Assembly: GCA_963720235.1 (NCBI GenBank)
Contig: OY970389.1
Span: 2,418,001-2,482,000, forward strand
Source of the DNA: JACMLC01 sp963720235
Lineage (GTDB): Bacteria > Acidobacteriota > Blastocatellia > Pyrinomonadales > Pyrinomonadaceae
DNA: 64,000 bases
Direction of reading: 5' to 3'
In this document: positions 43,186 through 50,959 of the stretch, piece after piece
Position numbering within the stretch: position 1 is the stretch's first letter
Layout: the number at the start of each line of letters is the position of its first letter
Notes under the pieces: model-generated
What the model was told of the DNA's origin: nothing
The model's database searches: none
What the model saw: the letters and a program-made list of their open reading frames with translations, nothing else
Translations under genes and position numbers: made by a program

Positions 43186-43636
43186 TGATTTTAAAGTGCG
43201 ATTGGGCCAGACGTTTTGGTAGTCTGCTGTGACGTTTAAGTGTGTTTTAGAGAAAAACAGTGATTGGGAAAATTGAATCAAGACGGGAATTGTCAGCTTC
43301 ACACTGACGTTAATTGTCATCCATATTTTTTTCAAAATTTCTCTCTCTATCCTGCGAAATTAACTTTTTCGAACATTTTGTGGTGACAATCCGGCAGTTG
43401 TCGTATATATAGTGTCTGCTCTTGCGTTATAGGCCAGTCTGAGCGCGGCTCCGGCTGTCAACTTACGACAAGCACAGTGCATCAAAGATATCAGTGGTGC
43501 GTTCTTTGCATGTGGAAGGGCGGGCGGCCACGAGAGGCCGGAGCCGAACCAACGCGGTCGGTTCTCCGTATTATCTCTCGAAGAGGCGGCGCAACAACTT
43601 AGATTTTGACCGCTCAACCCATGAAGGAGGACGGCC
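43186..43636 (+). promoter_or_regulatory. Long leader of the AAA+ ATPase gene
   Basis: About 450 bp without a gene. A sigma-70-type promoter is suggested at 43383-43411 (GTGACA, 17-nt spacer, TATATA), giving a leader of about 220 nt. Within it CGGCTCCGGC (43446-43455) is fully complementary to GCCGGAGCCG (43537-43546), while CGGCC (43525-43529) can instead pair with GGCCG (43536-43540), so two folds compete. The Shine-Dalgarno AAGGAGG lies 6 nt before the start. A regulatory RNA role is possible; nothing proves it. Confidence 0.45.
43383..43411 (+). promoter_or_regulatory. Putative sigma-70 promoter of the AAA+ ATPase gene
   Basis: GTGACA (43383-43388), 17-nt spacer, TATATA (43406-43411). 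The -35 differs from TTGACA at one position and the -10 from TATAAT at two. Predicted start near 43418. Confidence 0.5.
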
Positions 43637-44845
43637 ATGATTGCAGAGATGGAACAAATAGACGAAACAATGGAAAACCTGGTCTTCCTCGATCCTGATC
43701 AAAAGAGCCCGCGCGCGCAGGAGTTTGAAGAAAAGCTCGGAGGCCGCATCGTCGGCCAGGAGCGCGCCGTGCGTCGCATGAGCGGCCTCTACCAAATTTT
43801 TCTGGCGGGCATGAATCCGCCATCACGCCCCGTCGGCACAATGCTCTTTCTTGGGCCAACGGGTTCCGGCAAAACCCGCGTCATCGAAGCGGCTGCCGAA
43901 GTTCTCTTTGGCGACCCGAATGCCGTCGTCAAGATTGACTGCGCGGAGTTTCAGCACTCGCACGAGATTGCGAAGCTCATCGGTTCGCCTCCGGGCTATC
44001 TGGGCCACCGCGAAACGAGCCCGATGCTGACGCAGGAAAATCTTGACCGTTATCATACGGAAGAGACCAAGCTCTCGCTCGTGCTCTTTGACGAGATTGA
44101 GAAAGCTTCGGACAGCCTGTGGCAATTACTGCTCGGCATTCTGGACAAAGCGACGCTCACTTTGGGCGACAATCGCCGCGTTGATTTCTCGCGCTCGATG
44201 GTAATTATGACCTCGAACCTGGGTGCGCGCGAGATGTCGGAACTGATTTCCGGCGGCATCGGCTTTGCGCCCGGCAAGGGTGCAAAGAATCCCAACGATT
44301 CGGATGTGGACCAGAAGATTTATCGCACGGCGGTCGAGGCTGCGCGTCGTAAGTTTTCGCCGGAGTTTATGAATCGCATAGACAAGGTCGTCGTCTTCCG
44401 CTCGCTGAAGGAGCATCACCTGCGTCAGATACTCGAACTTGAGCTGCAATCCGTGCAGGACAGAATCATGATGTCTGCCGGGACGAAGTTTATCTTCCAG
44501 TGCTCTGACGCTGCCAAAGATTTGCTGCTCAAAGAGGGCATAGATTTCAAATACGGCGCACGGCATTTGAAACGCGCGATTGAGCGTTTCCTGGTCTATC
44601 CGCTCTCGAATCTGGTGGCGACCGCGCAGGTCGGCCTTGGCGATCTGGTGAATGTAGATTTCGACGAAGTCACCGGAAAACTGATTTTCTCCAAGCGGAG
44701 CGGCGGCGCGCTGATTCACGACGCGCCGGAAGGTTCGGACGAGCCGGAAGAGTTGCAATCCAAGTCGGACGGCGCAGCCCTGCCTCTGCCGCAAACCAAA
44801 GCGGCGCGCAAAGGACAGGGACGCAGCGATAAGACTGAAAACTAA
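43637..44845 (+). CDS. Single-ring ClpB/ClpA-D2-like AAA+ ATPase
   Basis: 402 residues with only one AAA+ module, equal to the second ATPase domain of ClpB. Walker A GPTGSGKT (73-80), pore loop GYLG (120-123), Walker B LVLFDE (Asp152, Glu153), sensor 1 TSN, Arg finger in MNRID (Arg246) and sensor 2 GARHLKR. The D1 ring, the ClpB middle coiled coil, the N-domain and the IGF/L loop for ClpP are not seen. An acidic/basic tail follows residue 355. Probably a protein unfoldase or remodelling factor with an unknown partner. ATG start with AGGAGG 6 nt upstream. Confidence 0.8.
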   Translation: MIAEMEQIDETMENLVFLDPDQKSPRAQEFEEKLGGRIVGQERAVRRMSGLYQIFLAGMNPPSRPVGTMLFLGPTGSGKTRVIEAAAEVLFGDPNAVVKIDCAEFQHSHEIAKLIGSPPGYLGHRETSPMLTQENLDRYHTEETKLSLVLFDEIEKASDSLWQLLLGILDKATLTLGDNRRVDFSRSMVIMTSNLGAREMSELISGGIGFAPGKGAKNPNDSDVDQKIYRTAVEAARRKFSPEFMNRIDKVVVFRSLKEHHLRQILELELQSVQDRIMMSAGTKFIFQCSDAAKDLLLKEGIDFKYGARHLKRAIERFLVYPLSNLVATAQVGLGDLVNVDFDEVTGKLIFSKRSGGALIHDAPEGSDEPEELQSKSDGAALPLPQTKAARKGQGRSDKTEN

Positions 44846-44858
44846 TTTCAGCGAAAAC

Positions 44859-44908
44859 CAAACTCAAAGAGCGAGACTGGATATATCCAGCCTCGCTCTT
44901 TGAGTTTG
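44859..44908. terminator. 50-bp palindromic bidirectional terminator
   Basis: CAAACTCAAAGAGCGAG, a, CTGGATATATCCAG, c, then the complement of the first part. It is nearly perfect over 50 bp and sits between the convergent AAA+ gene (+) and HEAT-repeat gene (-). Confidence 0.85.
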
Positions 44909-44920
44909 TAGTGTGCCTGT

Positions 44921-45790
44921 TTATCCCGCCGGAGAGATTTTCAATAAAGATTCGTAGGCGATGCGCGAGAGATACGGGTCGCTGTCTGTGAGCACTGCGC
45001 GCAGTGCGGGGACGGCGGAGGCATCGCCAATCACACCGAGTGCGCGTGCAGCCTCGCGCCTGAGGTCATCGTCAGCACGCTCGTTTGCCATGACGGAAAT
45101 CAGAGCCGGAACGCCGACGCGGCTTCGTATCTGTCCGAGCGCGTGTGCGGCTGCGCGTAGGACAAACACGTTATCCTCTTTCTTACTGCGCCGTTTTTGA
45201 TTGGCTAGTTGCGGGGCGTTGAATGAAGGATCAAGCGTGCGCGTCAAAGCGGCTGCGGCTGATTCGTCTGCAATCATGCCGAGCGCGACGGCTGCTGCGC
45301 CGCGCACACTGGGCAGCTTGTCTCTTTCCAAAGCCGAGACCAGTGCGGCAACCGCATTGCGGCTGCGTGTCTGGCCCAGAGCGTAAGCCGCTTCCTGTCT
45401 CACAAACTCTTTCTTGTCTTGAAGCAAAGGCAGAAGAACAACAGCAGCTTCCTCTGCGGACAGCGAGAGCACCGCGCTGGTTGCCGTGGCGCGCACAATC
45501 TCTGAAGGATCATTGAGCGCGTTGGCTGCGACGCGCGAGCTTTCTGGCCGCTTCATCCAACCGAGCCGCATCACTGCATCGCGCCGTTCTTCCGCATCGG
45601 AGGATGAGAGTCGCTGGCGTTGTCGCTCGATTTCGCGTTGCGCGGGCGTGAGAGCGGAAGAAGATGTGGATGAATTTTGTTGTGCGAAAATCGCAGGAGA
45701 GCAAATTAAGCAGAGCAGCAGCAGGCACATTATGGCTCGGCCTGTGCGGGCTGCGCTCACACATTGCTTGTTAAAAGCTGATGCTGTCAT
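44921..45790 (-). CDS. Secreted HEAT-repeat protein
   Basis: About 289 residues. Signal peptide (GRAIMCLLLLCLICSPAIFA, then QQN), a short Ser/Thr linker and HEAT repeats from about residue 45 to the end, with the repeated cores RxEAAxALG and ALxxALxD. HEAT solenoids bind proteins; no catalytic motif is seen. The ATG at 45790 is preferred: it starts the signal peptide and lies 8 bp after the stop of the small gene upstream, whereas the longer frame to 45859 overlaps that gene. Confidence 0.8.
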   Translation of the reverse strand: MTASAFNKQCVSAARTGRAIMCLLLLCLICSPAIFAQQNSSTSSSALTPAQREIERQRQRLSSSDAEERRDAVMRLGWMKRPESSRVAANALNDPSEIVRATATSAVLSLSAEEAAVVLLPLLQDKKEFVRQEAAYALGQTRSRNAVAALVSALERDKLPSVRGAAAVALGMIADESAAAALTRTLDPSFNAPQLANQKRRSKKEDNVFVLRAAAHALGQIRSRVGVPALISVMANERADDDLRREAARALGVIGDASAVPALRAVLTDSDPYLSRIAYESLLKISPAG

Positions 45791-45798
45791 GCGTTGTT

Positions 45799-46062
45799 TC
45801 AGGAACGCGCCGGAAGAGTTGCCGCACGGCGTTCGGCGCGGCGACGTGCGGCTTCCCATTCAAAAGCCTGCCGCGCGCGCTTGTTCTCGTGTGCATCAGC
45901 CAGAACCGCTATCAGCTCGTCTTCCCAGAGGCCGGATGTGGCCGCCGCGCGTCGCATAGTCTCCATGATGGAGATATAGTCCAGGACTTCGCAAACCTCA
46001 GTGTCATTGAGAGAGTCGAGTTTGAGAGCGAGGCGTTGGCGCTCAGTTAATCGCTTAGCCAT
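45799..46062 (-). CDS. Small helical protein of unknown function
   Basis: 87 residues, ATG start with a strong AGGAG Shine-Dalgarno 7 nt upstream. Sequence highlights: KRLTERQRLALKLDSLNDTE, EVLDYISIMETM, then a basic helix rich in Arg/Ala/Glu (ENKRARQAFEWEAARRRAER). Soluble, alpha-helical. I do not recognise it. It lies 8 bp upstream of the HEAT-repeat gene and probably forms an operon with it. A good promoter is at 46298-46326. Confidence 0.7.
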   Translation of the reverse strand: MAKRLTERQRLALKLDSLNDTEVCEVLDYISIMETMRRAAATSGLWEDELIAVLADAHENKRARQAFEWEAARRRAERRAATLPARS

Positions 46063-46384
46063 CTCTTAGCTCCTTTGCCAGCAAAGGGCGACGGCCAGCG
46101 AGCGCGTTCATCTACAGCAGAAGATGAAGCAGGCGACGTTCGGAAGGCCGTCGGCGGATTTCATTTGATGCAAGGGGACACGCTTTTTTGCTTGTCACTA
46201 GCGTGGGCTGCTTCTCCTTAAAAAGTGAATCCTGCAATGCGGCCAGCCTCTCTGGGGTAGCGGCCTGATTGTCTTTTTGGAACAGGGAACGCACGAAAAT
46301 ATACACGAGAGATACGAATCACGCAAGATTTGATTCAGATTGAGAAGTTGCTGAGAGACAGATGAAGCGGATGGGAAGGATGCT
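46063..46384 (-). other. 322-bp leader region of the small-protein/HEAT operon
   Basis: A sigma-70-type promoter (46298-46326, minus) would give a leader of about 230 nt before the ATG at 46062. A 64-codon frame from GTG 46306 to 46112 runs through it, but it begins inside the -10 box and no Shine-Dalgarno supports it, so I do not call it. No stable stem stands out. Confidence 0.45.
46298..46326 (-). promoter_or_regulatory. Sigma-70 promoter of the small-protein/HEAT operon
   Basis: On the minus strand TTGCGT (46326-46321), exactly 17 nt, TATATT (46303-46298). Both boxes differ from consensus at few positions. Confidence 0.55.
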
Positions 46385-47188
46385 TTACCAGGCATCTATC
46401 TTGGAAGCGACGGAATGCATCGTGTCCACGATGAGCACTGCAATCGGAGGATAGAAGAGGAGGTCTGGACGGACTTGCTGGTCAAAGAAGAAGGCCAGGT
46501 CGCTGACGATATAATGCGTGTGGACTCCGACGAAGAGCCCCGCGCCGATGCTCGCGGCATAGCCGATGATGAGAAAAGTATATGCGGTCAAACGTGTGAA
46601 AGGCTTTTCGGATTTCTCTTCATCGCCCATCAGAGAAACGTGAATTGACTTTGGATTGTATGTGTAATGCTCGAAATATTCGCGCAGTCGCGTTGCCAGA
46701 TGCCAGACGCCTATGAGGAACAACGTGAGCAAAATCGCGCGTCCGAAATAGCCGTCAAAGCTTTGCCAGAAGCGCGGCTTGAGGACTGCGACGATAAAGG
46801 TTGAAAGAAAGAGCGAGACGGTTGTGAAGACCGCGCGCATGCGCTCTGAAGTATCGCGCCGCTCTCTTTCGAGCCATGAATCAACGGCCCTGTCCCAACG
46901 CGCCTGCGCCTGCACGACGCGGCGCATACGTCGCGCATGCGGATTGTCCGAATGCAGAACCGAATGGCCGCTCTCCGCTTTCGCGCGTTTGGCATCATAA
47001 AAGGCGCGCTCCTGCGGGTCGCTCAGAGTGCGATAGGCCAGCGCGAGCAGCGCAAACTCGCGCGCAGCCTGCTCTGAGCCGCCGTTCAAATCCGGGTGGC
47101 GTTTACGCGCGAGTTTGCGATAGGCAGACTTGATTTCGGCTGCTGTCGCAGTGCGCTTGATGCCTAAAATTTTGTAATAATCAACCAC
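46385..47188 (-). CDS. Membrane-anchored J-domain protein
   Basis: 267 residues. An N-terminal J domain (residues 1-70: DYYKILGIKRTATAAEIKSA, with the HPD motif in RKRHPDLNGG) is followed by a basic helical linker and about four membrane segments (e.g. TVSLFLSTFIVAVL; AILLTLFLIGVWHL; AYTFLIIGYAASIGAGLFVG). It would recruit DnaK to the inner membrane. No Gly/Phe region or zinc fingers, so it is not DnaJ itself. GTG start. The long upstream region holds the sigma-54 promoter and small-RNA candidate, on the same strand. Confidence 0.85.
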   Translation of the reverse strand: MVDYYKILGIKRTATAAEIKSAYRKLARKRHPDLNGGSEQAAREFALLALAYRTLSDPQERAFYDAKRAKAESGHSVLHSDNPHARRMRRVVQAQARWDRAVDSWLERERRDTSERMRAVFTTVSLFLSTFIVAVLKPRFWQSFDGYFGRAILLTLFLIGVWHLATRLREYFEHYTYNPKSIHVSLMGDEEKSEKPFTRLTAYTFLIIGYAASIGAGLFVGVHTHYIVSDLAFFFDQQVRPDLLFYPPIAVLIVDTMHSVASKIDAW

Positions 47189-47380
47189 CGCGCTTTTCTC
47201 ACTTCCAACAAAAGCCGACGATGGGCGCGCCTACTAGAATTCTCTTCTGAATGGGCAGGAGAGGGACGCCCTTGATGAGCATAACTATAGCATGCCGGGG
47301 TCAATTTCGTCTCACCCGAAATAGCAGGGATTTCAGTTCCGGCGGGATGAAAAGCAAGGCGGGCAAAATCTCTTTAAAGC

Positions 47381-47575
47381 CCAAAAGCCAGAGCGTTTGG
47401 ATAATAACGCTCTGGCCCTCACAGCGAGGTTGATCGTTCAAAGTGATTTGAACGAGAGTGATTGCTTCACTGTTGTGGGGTGAGTTGAGCCAAAGGATGT
47501 GATGCTTCGTACCTCGATTTACATCGAGGGGGGCAAGGACAATCTTTAGTGGCGACCACAGCCTATGGCTCCGTC
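47381..47575 (-). ncRNA. Candidate sigma-54-dependent small RNA
   Basis: Predicted 5' end about 12 nt after the -12 GC of the sigma-54 promoter at 47586-47601. The transcript would contain three hairpins: CCTCGAT/ATCGAGG (47512-47529), CGTTCAAA/TTTGAACG (47435-47454) and GCCAGAGCGTT/AACGCTCTGGC (47387-47416), the last an 11-bp stem followed by TTTTGGGCTTT, resembling an intrinsic terminator. Length about 195 nt. It could also be the leader of the J-domain gene if the last hairpin is read through. No known RNA family is recognised. Confidence 0.5.
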
Positions 47576-47585
47576 GAAAACTTTC

Positions 47586-47601
47586 TGCAATGATTGTGCC
47601 A
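47586..47601 (-). promoter_or_regulatory. Sigma-54 promoter
   Basis: TGGCACaatcaTTGCA on the minus strand: -24 box TGGCAC, -12 box TTGCA, with GG and GC separated by exactly 10 nt. This matches the sigma-54 consensus (TGGCACG-N4-TTGCW) at all but one position. Two palindromic sites centred about 100 and 121 bp upstream of the predicted start are at typical enhancer distances. Confidence 0.75.
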
Positions 47602-47665
47602 GCAACTTTGAAATCATTAAAACTCAATAAATGAGAGATTTCAGCCTTTGCCACAAACTGTCCTG

Positions 47666-47704
47666 TGTTCACTTTTGAGGACAGCCTGTCTCCGTTTCAG
47701 GACA
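47666..47704 (-). promoter_or_regulatory. Tandem enhancer-like palindromes
   Basis: On the minus strand TGTCCTGAAACGGAGACA (47704-47687) and TGTCCTCAAAAGTGAACA (47683-47666). Each is a TGTC-N10-GACA-type inverted repeat, and they share 12 of 18 positions. Their starts are 21 bp apart, two helical turns, so dimers would bind on the same face. A further GGACAG half-site is at 47658-47663. Confidence 0.6.
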
Positions 47705-47755
47705 GAATTGAAATTTTTCGGAGAAAAGAAACGCAGTCTCTTTGGAAAAAATAAA

Positions 47756-47784
47756 GGCGGCTGGGCCTTTCTGGGCCAGCCGCC
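47756..47784 (-). terminator. Intrinsic terminator of pepA
   Basis: On the minus strand GGCGGCTGG pairs with CCAGCCGCC around an 11-nt loop, then TTTATTTTTTCC. It lies 25 bp after the pepA stop. Confidence 0.9.
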
Positions 47785-47808
47785 TCATGTGAATCGAACA
47801 TCTTTTTC

Positions 47809-49341
47809 TTAGCCGTTTTCGCCACTGTCAGACTGTGCTGAGGCTGCGCGCTCGACCATATTTATCAGCGTGCGTACGGCAATGCCTGTTGGCCCTTTCG
47901 AGCGATATGGCTTGGCTTCGTCTCCCCATGCAGTGCCTGCGATGTCCAGATGCGCCCATGCCACGCCGTCTGCAAACTCTTTGAGAAAGGCTGCGGCAGT
48001 GATGGTTCCGGCCTTGCGCCCGCCGATGTTTTTGATGTCGGCGATTTCAGATTTAATCTGCTTCGTGTATTCCTTATCGAGCGGCAGTTGCCAGAATTTA
48101 TCTCCAACCTCGCGGCCTGCTTCAATCACTTCATTAATCAACTCTTGATCCGTGCCGAGAATCGCTGCGTTAACATCTCCGAGAGCGATGGAGACTGCGC
48201 CCGTCAAGGTCGCCATATCAACTATCCGCTTGGCTCCAAGCTTTTTCGCGTAACAGATAGCGTCGGACAAAATCAAGCGGCCTTCTGCATCCGTGTTGAT
48301 GATTTCGATGGTCTTGCCGGACATGGCGCGGACAACATCACCGGGCTTGGTGGCTTTGCCCGAAGGAAGATTCTCAGAAGCAGGCACGACGCCCAAGACC
48401 GGAATCGAAGGTTTTAATTGCGCGATGGCGCGCATGGCTCCGATGACAGTCGCGCCGCCGGACATGTCATACTTCATCAACTCCATATTCTCACCCGGCT
48501 TGATTGAGATGCCGCCCGAATCAAAGGTGATTCCCTTGCCGATAAAAGCGAGTAGGTTGTCAGTGGTCTGCGCGTTTGCATCACGCGGAAGATATTTGAG
48601 GATAATCATCTTCGCAGGCTCATCGGAGCCGCGCGAGACACTCAGGAGCGCGCCCATGCCCTCCTGCTCCATACGCGCTTCGTCCAAGACTTCAAGACTC
48701 AAGCCGAACTTTTCCGCAACCTCACGCGCGCGGTCTGCCATGTCCGTCGGTGTCAGGTATCCGCCCGGCTCGTTTGCCAACTCACGCGTGAAGTTGACGG
48801 ATTCACCGATGATTCGTCCGCGCTCGCTGCCGCGCTTCAAGGCATCTTCGTCTGCGCCTTCGATGATGACGACGAAACGCTCTATCTGTCTCTCTTCTTT
48901 GTCGGAGGTGCGATACTTATCAAGCTCGAAGAGACCTGTAATCGCGCCTTCCGCAGCAGCAGCCGTCACTCTTTCGGCGTCGCCTTCGGCGCGCGGGATA
49001 ATCGCCACCGTCTTGATATTTTTGCCGCGCAGGTAACGCGTAGCAGTCCCAGCCATCTGCGAGACCTGCGGCAGCTTGTAAGACTCTCTTTCGCCGACGC
49101 CGATGAGCAGCAGTCGCCGCGCTTTGACTCCGCCGCCGTCTCCAGCCAGATGCACATAGACAGCCTCGCCCTCTTTGCCTTTTAATTCTTCTGATTCAAT
49201 AACTGATTTGATAATCCCGCCGGAGACTCCGTCAAGCTCATTTAAAAATCCTTCGTCCGCCTTTTCATCCTTAAAGATTGCGACGGCCAGAGCTTGCACA
49301 TCCTCGTCCTGATAGCGTCCCGCGCTTCCCTGCACTTCCAT
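47809..49341 (-). CDS. pepA: Leucyl aminopeptidase (M17)
   Basis: 510 residues. The C-terminal catalytic domain has VGKGITFDSGGISIKP (metal Lys/Asp), MKYDMSGGA and the signature NTDAEGRLILSDA, covering the two-metal site. The N-terminal domain is the usual nucleotide-binding-like one. It cuts N-terminal residues from peptides in the cytoplasm and in some bacteria also binds DNA. The ATG has GAGAGGA 7 nt upstream. It is followed by its own terminator; smpB lies 31 bp upstream on the same strand. Confidence 0.93.
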   Translation of the reverse strand: MEVQGSAGRYQDEDVQALAVAIFKDEKADEGFLNELDGVSGGIIKSVIESEELKGKEGEAVYVHLAGDGGGVKARRLLLIGVGERESYKLPQVSQMAGTATRYLRGKNIKTVAIIPRAEGDAERVTAAAAEGAITGLFELDKYRTSDKEERQIERFVVIIEGADEDALKRGSERGRIIGESVNFTRELANEPGGYLTPTDMADRAREVAEKFGLSLEVLDEARMEQEGMGALLSVSRGSDEPAKMIILKYLPRDANAQTTDNLLAFIGKGITFDSGGISIKPGENMELMKYDMSGGATVIGAMRAIAQLKPSIPVLGVVPASENLPSGKATKPGDVVRAMSGKTIEIINTDAEGRLILSDAICYAKKLGAKRIVDMATLTGAVSIALGDVNAAILGTDQELINEVIEAGREVGDKFWQLPLDKEYTKQIKSEIADIKNIGGRKAGTITAAAFLKEFADGVAWAHLDIAGTAWGDEAKPYRSKGPTGIAVRTLINMVERAASAQSDSGENG

Positions 49342-49372
49342 AATCTTATCCTCTCTTGATCTGATTCGATGG

Positions 49373-49843
49373 TTATCCCTGATTGCGTTCTTTCAACTGC
49401 GCGCGCGTCTCGCGCTCGACTGTGCGGCGCATCTCCGTCTCTCGCTTATCATAAAGCTTTTTGCCCTTTGCCACACCAACTTCCAATTTAATCCGCCCGT
49501 TCTTCAAGTAAATTTTAGTCACCACGAGCGTCATGCCCTGCACTGTCGCAAGCTGTTCGAGCTTGTCTATCTCGCGCCTGTGCAGGAGCAGCTTGCGCGT
49601 TCGCAAAGGCTCATGGTTCGCACGGTTGCCATGAGAATAAGGCGAAACGTGTGCATTAAACAACCACGCCTCGCCATCTCTGACAGCGACATACGAATCT
49701 TTGAGCTGCACGCGCCCGCCCATCACGCTCTTGACTTCCGTCCCTGTGAGAGCTATGCCCGCCTCATATTTATCCGAGATATGATACTCGTGAAAGGCCG
49801 CGCGATTCGTCACCAAAGCTTTTTCTTCACCTGCAACCGCCAT
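49373..49843 (-). CDS. smpB: SsrA-binding protein SmpB
   Basis: 156 residues; binds tmRNA and brings it to stalled ribosomes (trans-translation). The OB-fold core starts NRAAFHEYHISDKYEAGIAL with TGTEVKSVMGGRVQLKDSYV, then HVSPYSHGNRANHEPLRTRK and the basic tail GVAKGKKLYDKRETEMRR. Full length. ATG start. It lies 31 bp upstream of pepA. The ssrA RNA gene is not in the window. Confidence 0.95.
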   Translation of the reverse strand: MAVAGEEKALVTNRAAFHEYHISDKYEAGIALTGTEVKSVMGGRVQLKDSYVAVRDGEAWLFNAHVSPYSHGNRANHEPLRTRKLLLHRREIDKLEQLATVQGMTLVVTKIYLKNGRIKLEVGVAKGKKLYDKRETEMRRTVERETRAQLKERNQG

Positions 49844-49854
49844 AATGAAATTTT

Positions 49855-49933
49855 AGATTTGCGATTTTTGATTTGCGATTTGAAGAGCAAGCTGTAGTTA
49901 ATATTTCTTTCAATCGCAAATCTAAAATCGCCT
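49855..49933. repeat. GATTTTAGATTTGCGATTT inverted repeat, copy 2
   Basis: ATTTTAGATTTGCGATTTTT at the left is mirrored by AATCGCAAATCTAAAATCG at the right. The right arm provides the last codons and the TAG stop of gpsA (49922-49924). It separates smpB from gpsA. Confidence 0.8.
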
Positions 49934-50941
49934 CTCTCTTTCAAACTCCACGCGCAAAGGTCTTGTCATCAAATTTCCGGCAGCATCCGCAGCAGCTTTG
50001 CCTTCATAAAGCACTGCATAAACTTCATGCGTAATAGGCATCTCGATAGAAAGTTTTTCCGACAAACGCTTGACGGCCAGAGTAGTCTTGACGCCTTCCG
50101 CGACTTCTCTCATCCCTGCGACTATCTCTTCAAGACGACGACCTTTGCCCAACTCCTGGCCCACAAAGCGATTGCGCGACAAGCTCCCGGTGCAGGTCAA
50201 TACCAAATCGCCCATCCCTGCCAAACCCATTAAAGTTTCAAGCTGCGCGCCTTCTGCGAAAGCCAGCCGCGCCATCTCTGCAAGGCCGCGTGTGATAAGC
50301 GCGGCAACGCTGTTTGTGCCAAGCCCTAAGCCTGCAACCATGCCTGCGGCAACTGCCATTACGTTCTTGACTGCGCCGCCAATCTCCGTGCCGACGACAT
50401 CCGTGTTGGTGTAGATACGCAGATTCTCGAAACTGAGTTTTGTCTGAACAAGCCGGCTATCTTCCCTGCTCCGGCTGGCAGCCACAACGGCTGTCGGTTG
50501 TCCAGCAGCAACTTCCTGCGCGAAAGACGGCCCTGAAAGACAAACAAAACGCGGCTCGAAATGTTCTGCAAAGACTTCGGCTAAAACTTCCGAGATGCGC
50601 TTTCCGGTCTCAATCTCAATGCCTTTGGTCGCGCTGATAAAAAGCATCTGCGGCGACGCCAATGACAGCATGCCTGTCAACAACTCTCGCGTCACATGCG
50701 AAGGCGCAGCCAGCAGTACAAACTCCGCTCCCTCAAGAGCCTCTGCCATCTCTCCTGTCGCGCGCACATTCTCAGGAATCGCATAAGTTTTCAGATATGC
50801 GCTGTTGAAGTGATGCTGATTAATCTCATCCACCACTTCTGCATTGCGCGACCAGAGGCGCACCGAATGACCTGCGCGCCCGGCGATGATGCTGAGCGCA
50901 GTCCCCCAACTCCCCGCGCCGATGACCGCAATCCGAGTCAT
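49922..50941 (-). CDS. gpsA: NAD(P)-dependent glycerol-3-phosphate dehydrogenase
   Basis: 339 residues; makes glycerol-3-phosphate for phospholipids. NAD-binding VIGAGSWGTALSI at the N-terminus, SATKGIE, LSGPSFAQEVAAGQPTAV, the catalytic Lys region GGAVKNVMAVAAGM and GLAGMGDLVLTCTGSLSRN. The last few codons (ERERRF-stop) lie in the repeat at 49855-49933, which supplies the TAG. The plsY gene is 18 bp upstream, so the first two steps of phospholipid synthesis are in one operon. Confidence 0.95.
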   Translation of the reverse strand: MTRIAVIGAGSWGTALSIIAGRAGHSVRLWSRNAEVVDEINQHHFNSAYLKTYAIPENVRATGEMAEALEGAEFVLLAAPSHVTRELLTGMLSLASPQMLFISATKGIEIETGKRISEVLAEVFAEHFEPRFVCLSGPSFAQEVAAGQPTAVVAASRSREDSRLVQTKLSFENLRIYTNTDVVGTEIGGAVKNVMAVAAGMVAGLGLGTNSVAALITRGLAEMARLAFAEGAQLETLMGLAGMGDLVLTCTGSLSRNRFVGQELGKGRRLEEIVAGMREVAEGVKTTLAVKRLSEKLSIEMPITHEVYAVLYEGKAAADAAGNLMTRPLRVEFERERRF

Positions 50942-50959
50942 GTAAATTTATTCAACTGC

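Larger units (their letters stand above)
47189..47808 (-). other. 620-bp intergenic region with sigma-54 control unit and RNA candidate
   Basis: From right to left on the minus strand: pepA terminator (47756-47784), two tandem 18-bp palindromes (47666-47704), sigma-54 promoter (47586-47601), three hairpins, the last with a short T-run (47387-47416), then about 190 bp before the J-domain gene without clear structure. A 123-codon frame overlaps all of this and is not considered a gene. Confidence 0.7.

Noticed and set aside
46112..46306. A 64-codon frame in the leader of the small-protein/HEAT operon
   Set aside because: Its GTG start lies within the -10 box of the promoter and there is no ribosome site; a shorter version from 46294 would begin at the transcript start and cannot be supported.
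47301..47672. A 123-codon open frame on the minus strand
   Set aside because: It overlaps the sigma-54 promoter and all three hairpins, has no Shine-Dalgarno, and its sequence shows no domain; the DNA is better explained as a promoter plus structured RNA.
48293..49036. A 247-codon frame antisense to pepA
   Set aside because: The opposite strand encodes a complete aminopeptidase with all motifs; the antisense frame is low-complexity Ser/Pro/Arg sequence.
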